A stretch of 44,238 bases of DNA from a virus, in the IMG/VR virus record IMGVR_UViG_3300020119_000044, positions 1 through 44,238 of that record. The stretch is one strand, 5' to 3'. Below are positions 14,579-22,335 of this stretch, one piece after another. Within the stretch, counting starts at the first letter, position 1; every line of letters starts with the position of its first letter. The position numbers and the translations under genes are program-made. The notes beneath the pieces are model-generated. The model was given only the letters and a program-made list of their open reading frames with translations. It did not search any database and was not told the DNA's origin.

Positions 14579-15357
14579 CGTGCGCTCTCCTTGTGTATGG
14601 GGCAGTTCGGTGGAATTGTGCATTCCCCCATCCGCTGCCCGGGGATCGTTCCTGCTGGTATGACGCTGCCAGCCCACTGGAAGATGGTAGTCTTGCCGCG
14701 GACACCTCGGACCGTGACGTGCACAGGAATGTGCTCTCCAGTAAGGGCGTGAACGTAGACCGCGTCGCGAGCGGCGAAGCTGAGCTGGTCTTCGATGATG
14801 CGCTTCCACCAGTCCTCGGCTTCATCCAACTGATCAGGTGGAATAAGATTCTTCCAACCCTTGCCGCGTAGCTGATCCAGGGTCCACCCAGTGAGGTTAC
14901 GGAAGGCGTCGTTGATGGCCAGGCAGTTGCCCTGGGCATCGGTCACGAACCGAGCCTCGTGGTCGCTCAGCCAGTAGGTGTGCATCAGGTTCTGTCCGCG
15001 CGACTGTCCCTCGCTCAGGTCTTCCATCCGTTTCTCTTGATGGGTGCGGAACTCTCCGAACTCGTCCTTCAAGTTACCGAGAGTGGTGTTTATCCCGGAG
15101 ATGAGCTGGCGCTCGCGCTCCCGATCCTCCTTCTCCCGTCGCTTTGTGGCCTTGGCTTCTTCTCGCCGGTTCACGTGGAGAAACCACCACTCGCCCACGG
15201 TCTTGCTCCACAACCATGCTGCGGGCTGCTTCAGCAGGTACCGCCACAGCCCGTAGAGGAACGTACCGAGCACAGTCAGGTACCCTGCCCAAGCGGCTAG
15301 GTTCTTGGCCTCGTCAGCGGCTTTTTCAACGTGGTGTGGCTCCATGGGCGGGGTCAC
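14575..15357 (-). CDS. membrane-anchored PAS-domain protein in lysis cassette
   Basis: 260 aa, GTG start with GAGGAGCCGTC upstream. Residues about 20-45 are a hydrophobic helix (AAWAGYLTVLGTFLYGLWRYL). Residues 65-125 are a charged coiled coil. Residues about 135-235 form a PAS domain: ARFVTDAQGNCLAINDAFRN, LTGWTLDQLRGKGWKNLI, then DAVYVHALTGEHIPVHVTV. PAS domains sense light, redox, oxygen or small ligands. No kinase, cyclase or DNA-binding output domain follows, so the coiled coil or membrane helix must transmit any signal. It overlaps the endolysin by ATGA, which suggests a role in lysis timing or in sensing host state. Confidence 0.8.
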   Translation of the reverse strand: MTPPMEPHHVEKAADEAKNLAAWAGYLTVLGTFLYGLWRYLLKQPAAWLWSKTVGEWWFLHVNRREEAKATKRREKEDRERERQLISGINTTLGNLKDEFGEFRTHQEKRMEDLSEGQSRGQNLMHTYWLSDHEARFVTDAQGNCLAINDAFRNLTGWTLDQLRGKGWKNLIPPDQLDEAEDWWKRIIEDQLSFAARDAVYVHALTGEHIPVHVTVRGVRGKTTIFQWAGSVIPAGTIPGQRMGECTIPPNCPIHKESAR

Positions 15358-15366
15358 GACGGCTCC

Positions 15367-16782
15367 TCAGTAGTCGGTTTCGACAGAGAATTCGTTAGTG
15401 CCATAGTGGATTTCTTGAGTGGTGCCGGAAGTAGCCCGATTATTCAGCTCTGCGAAACCGCAGAATCCATCGGTGTTCACAGGAAGGTCAGAAGAAAGAG
15501 CAGCCGGGGCGTAGACCGCGCCGGTCGCACGATTGGTCACCTCTACCGTCATCGTAGACCCATTAGGGGAACACCCTATCTTGAGTCGGATGGGGTCGGT
15601 GGTGTTGCGAGGGAAGCTGGATCCAAGGTCGGTACGAGTGGCCGTGCCAGTCCCGTCGTTGTACATGAGGATCCAGTTACCTGAGGAGGAGTCCGCTGCA
15701 TCGAAACCAAGGCCGATGATGTTCGTCTGACTGCTAGGGTCCGCATTTCCTATTGCTGTGGTGGACTGTCGAAGTCCGAAGAACCCCATCGCTCCGTTGG
15801 TGTTGGTGCCGAGACAGAATTCCTGAACGTAGACGAAACCGCCAAGCCCTGCTCCGTTGCCGCGCCAGCACATTCCCTTAGAGCTACTGGCGACTGCAGT
15901 CATGGTGCAGGGACCAACACCAGTACCAGAGCCAGTGCCCGGGAGCTTGTTACGCTGCCACTGCCCCTTGTACGTGCCAAACGTGGGGGCCAAAGCAGCA
16001 AGAGTTCCAGATAGACTAACGTTGGCGATACCTGCTCCGCTGTTGCCAGCCCCACCACTGCTCACCAAACGGGCGTTGGCCCTACCCGCGAGCCACGGCT
16101 GGAGGGAGAACGGCACTGCGTCAGCCCCCGCGTAATACCGAGGCATCGAGAAGCCGACTTGGGTGTACCCATAGAGGAGACCGTACCCGGAGGAAGGCTG
16201 GGAGGGGTCAGCTTGATCGATCAACGGAAGTGCTGAGGACCACACGGGATCCCCAGAAGTCACACCCACCACCACCTGGTACTTGGTGCCAACGGCCATG
16301 GCCGTCATCGCGCTCGCGCCCTGTGCGACGAGAAACGTGTGCGCGATGGGTGAGACCAAGCCCGTCCCCCCGTCGGGCGGAGTGAGCGGACTGGCGAAGT
16401 AGCGGCCCTTGACGTTACCAGAAGAATCCAAGACCGTAGGCTCTGACCCCGCCGACCACAGTAGATTGTCACCAGGCTGGAGCGTCACCTTCATGACCAC
16501 GCGCAGAGTCGAACTATCATTGAGTTGGATGGTGACCGTGGCCGCTGCGTTGTCCGCGTTCCACACAGAGAACCGAAGCGGGATTCGGACCAAGCTACCC
16601 CCGGGGGCCGCAACCATCACCACTGCGGTCGTACTGTTCGTCACTCCGTCCGCACTCTTACCAGCGGAGGTGGAATTGTCTGAGGCCTGCTCGCTGTACC
16701 CTACCGTCCAAGGAAGCTGTGTTCCTGGCGCTCCCGCCAATACTATCTCTAGGTCTTTGCCCGTAGTGTCTAGGAATATCAT
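15367..16782 (-). CDS. tail fibre / receptor-binding protein
   Basis: 471 aa, rich in Gly, Ser, Thr and beta strands, with no enzyme motif. The N-terminal half (MIFLDTTGKDLEIVLAGA, then repeated beta-rich segments) resembles fibre attachment domains. The C-terminal 200 residues contain FFGLRQ, IIGLGFDAADSSSGNWILMYNDG and end in EIHYGTNEFSVETDY, a jelly-roll-like receptor-binding region of the sort seen at phage fibre tips. It starts 4 bp after the stop of the preceding fibre gene and precedes the lysis cassette. Host range probably depends on it. The exact fold is inferred. Confidence 0.7.
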   Translation of the reverse strand: MIFLDTTGKDLEIVLAGAPGTQLPWTVGYSEQASDNSTSAGKSADGVTNSTTAVVMVAAPGGSLVRIPLRFSVWNADNAAATVTIQLNDSSTLRVVMKVTLQPGDNLLWSAGSEPTVLDSSGNVKGRYFASPLTPPDGGTGLVSPIAHTFLVAQGASAMTAMAVGTKYQVVVGVTSGDPVWSSALPLIDQADPSQPSSGYGLLYGYTQVGFSMPRYYAGADAVPFSLQPWLAGRANARLVSSGGAGNSGAGIANVSLSGTLAALAPTFGTYKGQWQRNKLPGTGSGTGVGPCTMTAVASSSKGMCWRGNGAGLGGFVYVQEFCLGTNTNGAMGFFGLRQSTTAIGNADPSSQTNIIGLGFDAADSSSGNWILMYNDGTGTATRTDLGSSFPRNTTDPIRLKIGCSPNGSTMTVEVTNRATGAVYAPAALSSDLPVNTDGFCGFAELNNRATSGTTQEIHYGTNEFSVETDY

Positions 16783-16786
16783 CTCT

Positions 16787-17296
16787 TCACCCCATCCAGA
16801 TTCGAGCCTGCACTGCGGGCATGGTCATTGAGAAAAGGTTGGTCACGTCCGACGCGTAATACGGGAACGGAGCGACGGGGAAGGTAGCATCCGTGTCCAC
16901 GACCCCGCTAGTGCTGCGGACGACGCGCATGATGCGACCACCGAAAACCGTACCGGCACCAGAGTAGAAGAGCATGTTGGGCGGGAACGTGGTCCCCGTG
17001 GCGAACCAGGCAGGGCGCGTGAAGGCGTTGTGGAACCCGTGGTAGATCCAGGGACCGTCCTGCGCAGGGTTGGTCTGCGAGTTCGCCCAGAACGTGTCAC
17101 CAGAGCTGATGCTGGTGCCGTCAGCGGTCAACGATGAAGGGCCGCTGGAAATGGTGAGGTTCGATCCCGAGTAGATCGCCTTGACCTGGTTCAGCCCCAC
17201 GATGAGCGAGGCCAATGCAGACTCCGGCACGAGCGCAGTGCTCACCGGAGTCACGCTCTGTGGTGTGGCGTTCTGTGCCCAGGCCGAGTCACCCAT
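16787..17296 (-). CDS. putative tail-fibre-associated protein
   Basis: 169 aa, beta-rich. The start ATG shares its first base with the TGA of the upstream fibre gene (TGATG), and AGGAGGG precedes it. The sequence has an N-terminal Ala/Val helix region (ESALASLIVGLNQVKAIY), a Ser/Gly-rich strand section (SGDTFWANSQTNPAQDGPWIY) and a C-terminal segment ending VQARIWMG. No family recognised. Position between two fibre proteins and composition suggest a fibre subunit or connector. Confidence 0.65.
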   Translation of the reverse strand: MGDSAWAQNATPQSVTPVSTALVPESALASLIVGLNQVKAIYSGSNLTISSGPSSLTADGTSISSGDTFWANSQTNPAQDGPWIYHGFHNAFTRPAWFATGTTFPPNMLFYSGAGTVFGGRIMRVVRSTSGVVDTDATFPVAPFPYYASDVTNLFSMTMPAVQARIWMG

Positions 17297-18018
17297 CAGA
17301 CCCTCCTAACCCAGCGGATGATCCCCTTGTTTCCGGCCGTGGTGTTCGCGGCCAGAGCCCCGAGGACGAAATGAGTGATGGCTGGGAGGAAGGCCGTTTT
17401 ACTCTCCTGTAACATCCGTGTCCACTCCACTCCGTCGCGCGAGAAGTACCACGTAAGATTCGTGGAGTCGAGCTTCACGCGCAGAAATCCGTCCCATGGA
17501 CCAAAGCCGACAGACGTCTGGCTAGCGAGCGTGTTGGAGTCTGTCCAGTTATCTCGGTACACCCCACAGTATCCTCCGTTGTGAGCCAGCCGCAGCGTCT
17601 GGAGCTTGCCTGATCCAGAATCGTAGAGGCCGCCATAGCATCCGGAGAAGTTGCCCATGTTGTTGCCCTGGATCATCACCGGCCAACTCACGTCGAAGGT
17701 GCCGGAGATAGGCTTTATCAAACTCCTGAGAGAAGCTGCGCCCGTCGCCGTGGGGTCGTACACCACAAGTTGTCCGTTGCTGATGGTGTAGGTCGCCGCG
17801 CCCTGGTTCAGCCAGCTCCACACAGCCGAACCAGAGGGGCCTGTGTCCACATCAAACTCATCATCGAAAGCATTGGCTGTGGTCGGTGGGATGTCTCCCT
17901 TCACCACAGCGGTGAGGTCTCGATCCACCGCGTCGAAGAACGTGCCTATGGTGACGTCCCAGCCAGTCTCTCCGGCTGCGGGAACGTAGAAACTGAAGTG
18001 TGCTGTGTAGCGGCCCAT
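17296..18018 (-). CDS. tail fibre protein with concanavalin-like lectin domain
   Basis: 240 aa. Residues about 1-45 form a tail-binding strand region (MGRYTAHFSFYVPA). From residue 50 on (DDEFDVDTGPSGSAVWSWLNQG) the spacing of Trp, Gly and Asp residues, with WDGFLRVKLDSTNLTWYFSRDG near the end, is typical of LamG/concanavalin-type beta sandwiches. Such domains bind glycans and are common in phage fibres. AGGGAG precedes the start. I infer surface polysaccharide recognition; no catalytic residues are visible. Confidence 0.7.
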   Translation of the reverse strand: MGRYTAHFSFYVPAAGETGWDVTIGTFFDAVDRDLTAVVKGDIPPTTANAFDDEFDVDTGPSGSAVWSWLNQGAATYTISNGQLVVYDPTATGAASLRSLIKPISGTFDVSWPVMIQGNNMGNFSGCYGGLYDSGSGKLQTLRLAHNGGYCGVYRDNWTDSNTLASQTSVGFGPWDGFLRVKLDSTNLTWYFSRDGVEWTRMLQESKTAFLPAITHFVLGALAANTTAGNKGIIRWVRRV

Positions 18019-18027
18019 GGCGGCTCC

Positions 18028-18318
18028 CTAGTAGTTGTAGACGGCTTTCACCGCAGCGTGGACCGTCGTATAAGCATTGGCCGAAGTAAGCACACCCACC
18101 CAAGCCCGCTCCGCCGGGGGTACAATCTGGGGTGGGAAGAGGTACTGAGTGTCGTCGGTGGGGTCGGTGCCGAGGAACACGCGAACCTCGAAATGGAGCA
18201 AATTGCCAGTGGGCCACGGTTCGGTGTAGCTCCACGCGACGCTGAACTGTTGGCGGCTCAGCGACGTCGTGCCGTCTGCCCCCAGGGAGCCGCCCCCGCC
18301 GGTGTCGATTGGTCGCAT
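18028..18318 (-). CDS. small tail protein
   Basis: 96 aa with an AGGAGGCGACC leader. A Gly-rich start (DTGGGGSLGADGTTSLSRQ) is followed by a single beta-sandwich-like segment (FSVAWSYTEPWPTGNLLHFEVRVFL in two strands) and an Ala-rich end. The layout resembles an Fn3-like module that links hub and fibre proteins. It lies 9 bp downstream of the tail hub gene. Function inferred from place only. Confidence 0.6.
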   Translation of the reverse strand: MRPIDTGGGGSLGADGTTSLSRQQFSVAWSYTEPWPTGNLLHFEVRVFLGTDPTDDTQYLFPPQIVPPAERAWVGVLTSANAYTTVHAAVKAVYNY

Positions 18319-18327
18319 GGTCGCCTC

Positions 18328-20424
18328 CTAGATGTTGGTGATGGTCAGTGTGACGCTGGTCGGACTGGCGTAGGGGTTGGCACCGAGTACGACGTGTGTG
18401 CTCGGTGTGAGACCGGACAGGTCCTGCAGCCCACCGCCCCACGAGTTGAAACTCTGTAGCTTGACGTAGATGGTCTGCCCAGCGAGACCAGGAGGAAGAA
18501 CGTACTTGAAGGGCGTCTGGTCCAGCCGGGCGAAGTCAGCACCGGAGCTGTGGGAGGCTGCGGGGGTGCCGTACAAGGCGCGGCGGAGGGTGGTAAGATC
18601 ATAATGACCAGCGCTGGTGAGCGTCGCGGTCTCGTAGGCCACTATCTCCGTGCCCGATCCGCTGCCCACGACGCACAGAGTGGCGAGCGCGTTGTAGTCG
18701 GTGGCCGTGGCCGTGAGCAGGATGCCCCCGCTCGTGCTGATGTTCACCGCGAGCGTGTTCGTCGTGTCTGGGTCGGCGTGGTTGGCCAGCGTGGCCGTGA
18801 GCGAGCCGTACCTGCACCCGGCGAGGATGGACCCCACCCGCTGGTACGTCGCGTTGTCCGTGCTGACCCACACGTAGGCCCCACCCCACAGCGCTCCACC
18901 GCTGGCGAGCACCCACAGTTCCGGCTGGCCAGAGTCGCTGAGCTGGAGCGGAGGCTCGAAGAAGACGGGAACGTTGGCGTTGCCTGGATCGACTTGCGTG
19001 TCCGGCACGTAGCCCCCGCCGGTGGAGTGTCCGTACTGCGTCGCGTTGGCAACGCCGAAGGGCCACTCCTCAGCCACCATCGCGAGCGCTCCCTGCTCCG
19101 TCTCCGTCACCTCGGTCAGACGAACGGTGACTTTGCTGTAGAAGCCACCCCACGCCTGCTGGCCGAAGGGAGACGTGCCCCACGCCCCCGAGTCCACCAG
19201 CACGATGTTCACCAGGTCCATGGGCTCCAGCAGACCGAACCGCAAGGACAGGTTGAACTCGTACACGTTCCTCACGTAGAGCTGGCGCGTGCCGATCAGC
19301 TGGATGACGTTGCGGGCGATGGCCATGTCGTGGATGAAGTGCGCCCGTACGGGTCCTCCGCTGGGCTGGCGCAGACCGAAGGCATCGATGTTCGCCTGGT
19401 CCTTCCACTCGGCGATCGCTGGGTTGTAGTCCTGGGTCCGGTCCAGGAACTCGATCTGCATGCAGTTGTACGCGTCCGCCTGGGTCTTGCGGGTGATCTG
19501 TATGGGGTCGACCGCCTCCCCCGAACTGGGAGTCATGGACGATCGACCAGAGTTGGGCAGGAAGTCGTCGTCGGTGAGGTCGTACTCTGGGGTAGTGTTG
19601 GCCACGTAGGTGTGGCCGTTGCCGGTCACGTCCTTGTCGGCGTAGGGGATCACCTTGAGCAGGCCTTCAGACCAGACGAACTCGCAGTTGCAGGCGCCGA
19701 TCACCTCGGTCAGGTCCTCCCGCGCTGCCCGCTGTGTGTCCCAGGCGGGGCCGATGAAGATGCCCAGGGCCGCTGCGTAGTTGTAGAAGTCTGTCCAAGA
19801 GGCTAGTTTGGAGGATGGGAATCCCGCCCCGTGGGTGGCATTAGTGAGATAGTCGGTCAGGGAGTCGGAGGGAACCGCGTCGTAGATCCCACCACCCACG
19901 TTGAATCCGTAGGGACCCTGAACCTCCACGCTCTGATTCTTCATCGCGCCTGACGCGCCGAGGTCGTAGGCTCCTATGGCCACGTAGGCGAGCCCGCTGT
20001 AGGGGTCGGCGTCTGAGGGATGGTTCGAGGTCAAGTAGGTCCAGGCGCTCTGTCCGTAAGCCCCCAAGAAGGTGGACCAGTTGGACCAGCCGTCCGCAGC
20101 GTATTTGTCTTTGTCAGACCACATCTGCTGGAAGCTGATCACCGGCCCCTCGCACAGCCCGAGCGCTACCGCTGCCGTGTACGTGTAGTCCGTCTGGCTG
20201 ACCGTGGTCTTTCCGCCCTTACCACCCACAGCCGTGGAGCTGGTGTGCGGGATGGCCGTGAAGTCGTTGTAGTAGATCACGTTGGCCGCGATGCGCGACC
20301 GACCGTGAACGATGGGCACGGGCTTGCCGTAGACTGATGTCATCCCCTGGATGCCAAGAAGCTGTTGCTCCGTGGTGGAGACCGTCTTGGACCCAAAGCC
20401 GAGCCAACTGCCGAGACCGCTCAC
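18328..20424 (-). CDS. central tail hub / fibre-attachment protein
   Basis: About 698 aa. The frame reaches 20448, but a GTG at 20424 overlaps the NlpC stop as GTGA and follows GCGGGGGTGG, so I start there. N-terminal residues hold TEQQLLGIQGMTSVYGKPVPIVHGR, a signature of siphovirus and gene-transfer-agent tail tip proteins. The middle has hub-like beta domains (GACNCEFVWSEGLLKVIPYAD). The C-terminal third looks like Ig or Fn3 modules. It is the last of the DUF2460, DUF2163, NlpC, hub series that builds the tail tip and guides DNA injection. Confidence 0.82.
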   Translation of the reverse strand: MSGLGSWLGFGSKTVSTTEQQLLGIQGMTSVYGKPVPIVHGRSRIAANVIYYNDFTAIPHTSSTAVGGKGGKTTVSQTDYTYTAAVALGLCEGPVISFQQMWSDKDKYAADGWSNWSTFLGAYGQSAWTYLTSNHPSDADPYSGLAYVAIGAYDLGASGAMKNQSVEVQGPYGFNVGGGIYDAVPSDSLTDYLTNATHGAGFPSSKLASWTDFYNYAAALGIFIGPAWDTQRAAREDLTEVIGACNCEFVWSEGLLKVIPYADKDVTGNGHTYVANTTPEYDLTDDDFLPNSGRSSMTPSSGEAVDPIQITRKTQADAYNCMQIEFLDRTQDYNPAIAEWKDQANIDAFGLRQPSGGPVRAHFIHDMAIARNVIQLIGTRQLYVRNVYEFNLSLRFGLLEPMDLVNIVLVDSGAWGTSPFGQQAWGGFYSKVTVRLTEVTETEQGALAMVAEEWPFGVANATQYGHSTGGGYVPDTQVDPGNANVPVFFEPPLQLSDSGQPELWVLASGGALWGGAYVWVSTDNATYQRVGSILAGCRYGSLTATLANHADPDTTNTLAVNISTSGGILLTATATDYNALATLCVVGSGSGTEIVAYETATLTSAGHYDLTTLRRALYGTPAASHSSGADFARLDQTPFKYVLPPGLAGQTIYVKLQSFNSWGGGLQDLSGLTPSTHVVLGANPYASPTSVTLTITNI

Positions 20425-20876
20425 ACCCACCCCCGCATGCGCCAGCAACCCTCGAAGGTGTTCTGTAGGGGACCGTTGGTAGCGTCAGCGTAGACCACGC
20501 CCTCGCGGATGTATGAGTGTATCACCACTGGCCACTCGGCGACGACAGCTCCGTGAGAAACCGTCTTGCCAAAGCGGAAGAGCGCGATGTCGCCAGGCAA
20601 AGGGTTCTCACCAGGTGAAAGCGGACGGGCGTACCGCTCCACCCACCCCCGGTACAGCTCAGAGGTCTGGTGAAGGTGCCAGTCGGCGGGATAGTAGCCT
20701 GGGTCGAGTTCTGGCAGCACGCCAGCCTCGCGAAACACCTCCAGCAGTAGCATCCCGCAGTCCACACCAGCACCTTTCACGCGACCGTGGGTGTGGTACG
20801 GGGTGCCCAGCCAGCCTTTGGCAGCGGCCACCACTGCCTGGCGCTGCTCCTGCTCGGTAGAGATCTGGGCTATCAT
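20421..20876 (-). CDS. NlpC/P60 family tail-tip peptidase
   Basis: 151 aa. The catalytic cysteine is C40 in GAGVDCGMLL, the histidine is H108 in KTVSHGAVV, and a further polar site lies near H120 (VVIHSY). This triad defines papain-like NlpC/P60 endopeptidases that cut murein stem peptides. Single-domain members in this gene order are tail-tip enzymes that open the cell wall locally during infection. ATGA overlap upstream and GTGA overlap downstream show tight coupling with the baseplate genes. Confidence 0.88.
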   Translation of the reverse strand: MIAQISTEQEQRQAVVAAAKGWLGTPYHTHGRVKGAGVDCGMLLLEVFREAGVLPELDPGYYPADWHLHQTSELYRGWVERYARPLSPGENPLPGDIALFRFGKTVSHGAVVAEWPVVIHSYIREGVVYADATNGPLQNTFEGCWRMRGWV

Positions 20877-21739
20877 CGCACAGCCTCCGGAGTGGGTACG
20901 AACCGCGTGCCCCTAAAGCGAGCCGTGTTGCTGAACTTGGCGCACCCCTGGGACCCTAGGGTCTTGTCGCAACCGGGGACGATGGTGAAGGCGTCCCCCG
21001 TGGTGGGTGCGTAGGGCAGAGGCAGGGCAAAGTCCACCTCTCCGCTTGCGTTGAGGTACGTCTTCACCGTGCGGTAGGCCCCCGTGTTTTGTCCACTGGT
21101 GAAGGTGATGGTCCCAAGCTCGAAGTAGTGATCCGACTGGGTGAGGCTGGTGTGAAGCGAGAACTTGGTGGACCCAGAGGAGACCGTCCCGCTCACCAGG
21201 AAGGTGGCCCGCACCACCCCGCAACCGGTATCGTAGAGCGTGTTCCAGCACCCCGGCTGGTACAGGTTGCGGGGCATCATGGTGTCTAGCAGTTGCAGGG
21301 GGGAGGACACGGTGATGACCGCGCTGTTCCGGCTGCACTTCACGTTGGACACGTAGCCGTCGAACTGGTACAGGGTGCCTGGGCTGACGTCACCAGGGGA
21401 TGGCATGAACACGCGCTCGAGGAGGACTGTGGCCCCGTCGAAAGCCCCGCTACCAATGGCTTGGGCCAGCGGCACCCCGCCTAGCAGCGTAGTCATGGGA
21501 GCCCACAGGGTGAACTCCAGTGCGTCGACCGTGAGGCCCACCACGCTCTTGATGCCACGACGTACGAAACCAGTGTCGTCAGAAGAGAACGTGTGGCCAC
21601 CGACCACGAGGTCCGTCTGCCAAGAGGTGTACCGAAGAACCGTGCCTGTGGTCAAAGTGATGGTGAGTAGGTCCGCGTAGTAGAACTCCGTGTTGCTGTT
21701 CAGCAGGGCGATGAGCTGTGCAGATGCGCTCTTCATCAC
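20873..21739 (-). CDS. baseplate hub protein, DUF2163 / phage BR0599-like
   Basis: 288 aa. The N-terminal part (MKSASAQLIALLNSNTEFYYADLLTI, in two strands) and the central VNSxEF-like beta barrel match DUF2163. The C-terminal BR0599-type part has paired cysteine motifs: CWNTLYDTGC near residue 170 and PGCDKTLGSQGC with KFSNTARFRGT near the end. It forms part of the tail tip in gene transfer agents and related siphoviruses. The start is GTG or the overlapping ATG one codon later, both touching the previous stop. Confidence 0.85.
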   Translation of the reverse strand: MMKSASAQLIALLNSNTEFYYADLLTITLTTGTVLRYTSWQTDLVVGGHTFSSDDTGFVRRGIKSVVGLTVDALEFTLWAPMTTLLGGVPLAQAIGSGAFDGATVLLERVFMPSPGDVSPGTLYQFDGYVSNVKCSRNSAVITVSSPLQLLDTMMPRNLYQPGCWNTLYDTGCGVVRATFLVSGTVSSGSTKFSLHTSLTQSDHYFELGTITFTSGQNTGAYRTVKTYLNASGEVDFALPLPYAPTTGDAFTIVPGCDKTLGSQGCAKFSNTARFRGTRFVPTPEAVR

Positions 21740-22335
21740 AGCACCGAGATCAGCTCGAGCGTCTTGAGCTCAAGCAGTTTTGAGAGGAACTCCTCGAAGT
21801 CGAGTTGGTCCTGAGCGAACCGGACGCGCCAGTAGTACGCTCCCGTCCACGTGAGCACAGCGTTGACGGCGGGCGGGGCGGTGAAGGTCACCAGTCCGGT
21901 GGAACCGATCGTGTAGTCGGTGGTCACTGTCTGCAGGGTGCCGTTCTTGTAGATGCTAGGTGTGCCGTTGACATCCTTGACGTTCTCGTAGAAGCCACCG
22001 AGGGACCGTCGGAGTTGGAAGGCCGTGGTCGCCCCGTCCCCCGTACCGAAGTTCTCTGTCGTCGCCGTGTTGTCCAGGACGTCGTTGAAGAGGAAGGACT
22101 CCAGTGCCCCCAAGCGGGACATGAAGAAGGCCACGATGGTGTCGTAATGGGTCTGAGTGAGGAAGCCTCCGCGCCCCTCGTCGAAGGACAGCGTCCGTAT
22201 CCACACGGGGGCCGCGTAGAATCCGAACCTGGTGTCCTTGCCGCTGACGGCCCTGTTCACCTGCGTGGAGAATACGGGCTTGCGACCCACGGGCCACACG
22301 ATGCCCGGCAAGGTGGGAAAGATGGCTTGGCTCAT
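21736..22335 (-). CDS. distal tail / baseplate protein, DUF2460
   Basis: 199 aa. The start MSQAIFPTLPGIVWPVGRKPVFSTQV (two segments) is the characteristic DUF2460 N terminus, equivalent to the distal tail protein of gene transfer agents. A central beta region (FGTGDGATTAFQLRRSLGG) and a YYWRVRFAQD stretch near the end complete the fold. It probably forms the ring joining tail tube and hub. ATGA overlaps on both sides link it to the tape measure and DUF2163 genes. Confidence 0.88.
   Translation of the reverse strand: MSQAIFPTLPGIVWPVGRKPVFSTQVNRAVSGKDTRFGFYAAPVWIRTLSFDEGRGGFLTQTHYDTIVAFFMSRLGALESFLFNDVLDNTATTENFGTGDGATTAFQLRRSLGGFYENVKDVNGTPSIYKNGTLQTVTTDYTIGSTGLVTFTAPPAVNAVLTWTGAYYWRVRFAQDQLDFEEFLSKLLELKTLELISVL

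Noticed and set aside
18550-19806. 418-codon plus-strand frame opposite the tail hub gene
   Set aside because: Arg/Val/Gly-rich product with no motif, antisense to a well-supported hub gene; a high-GC shadow.
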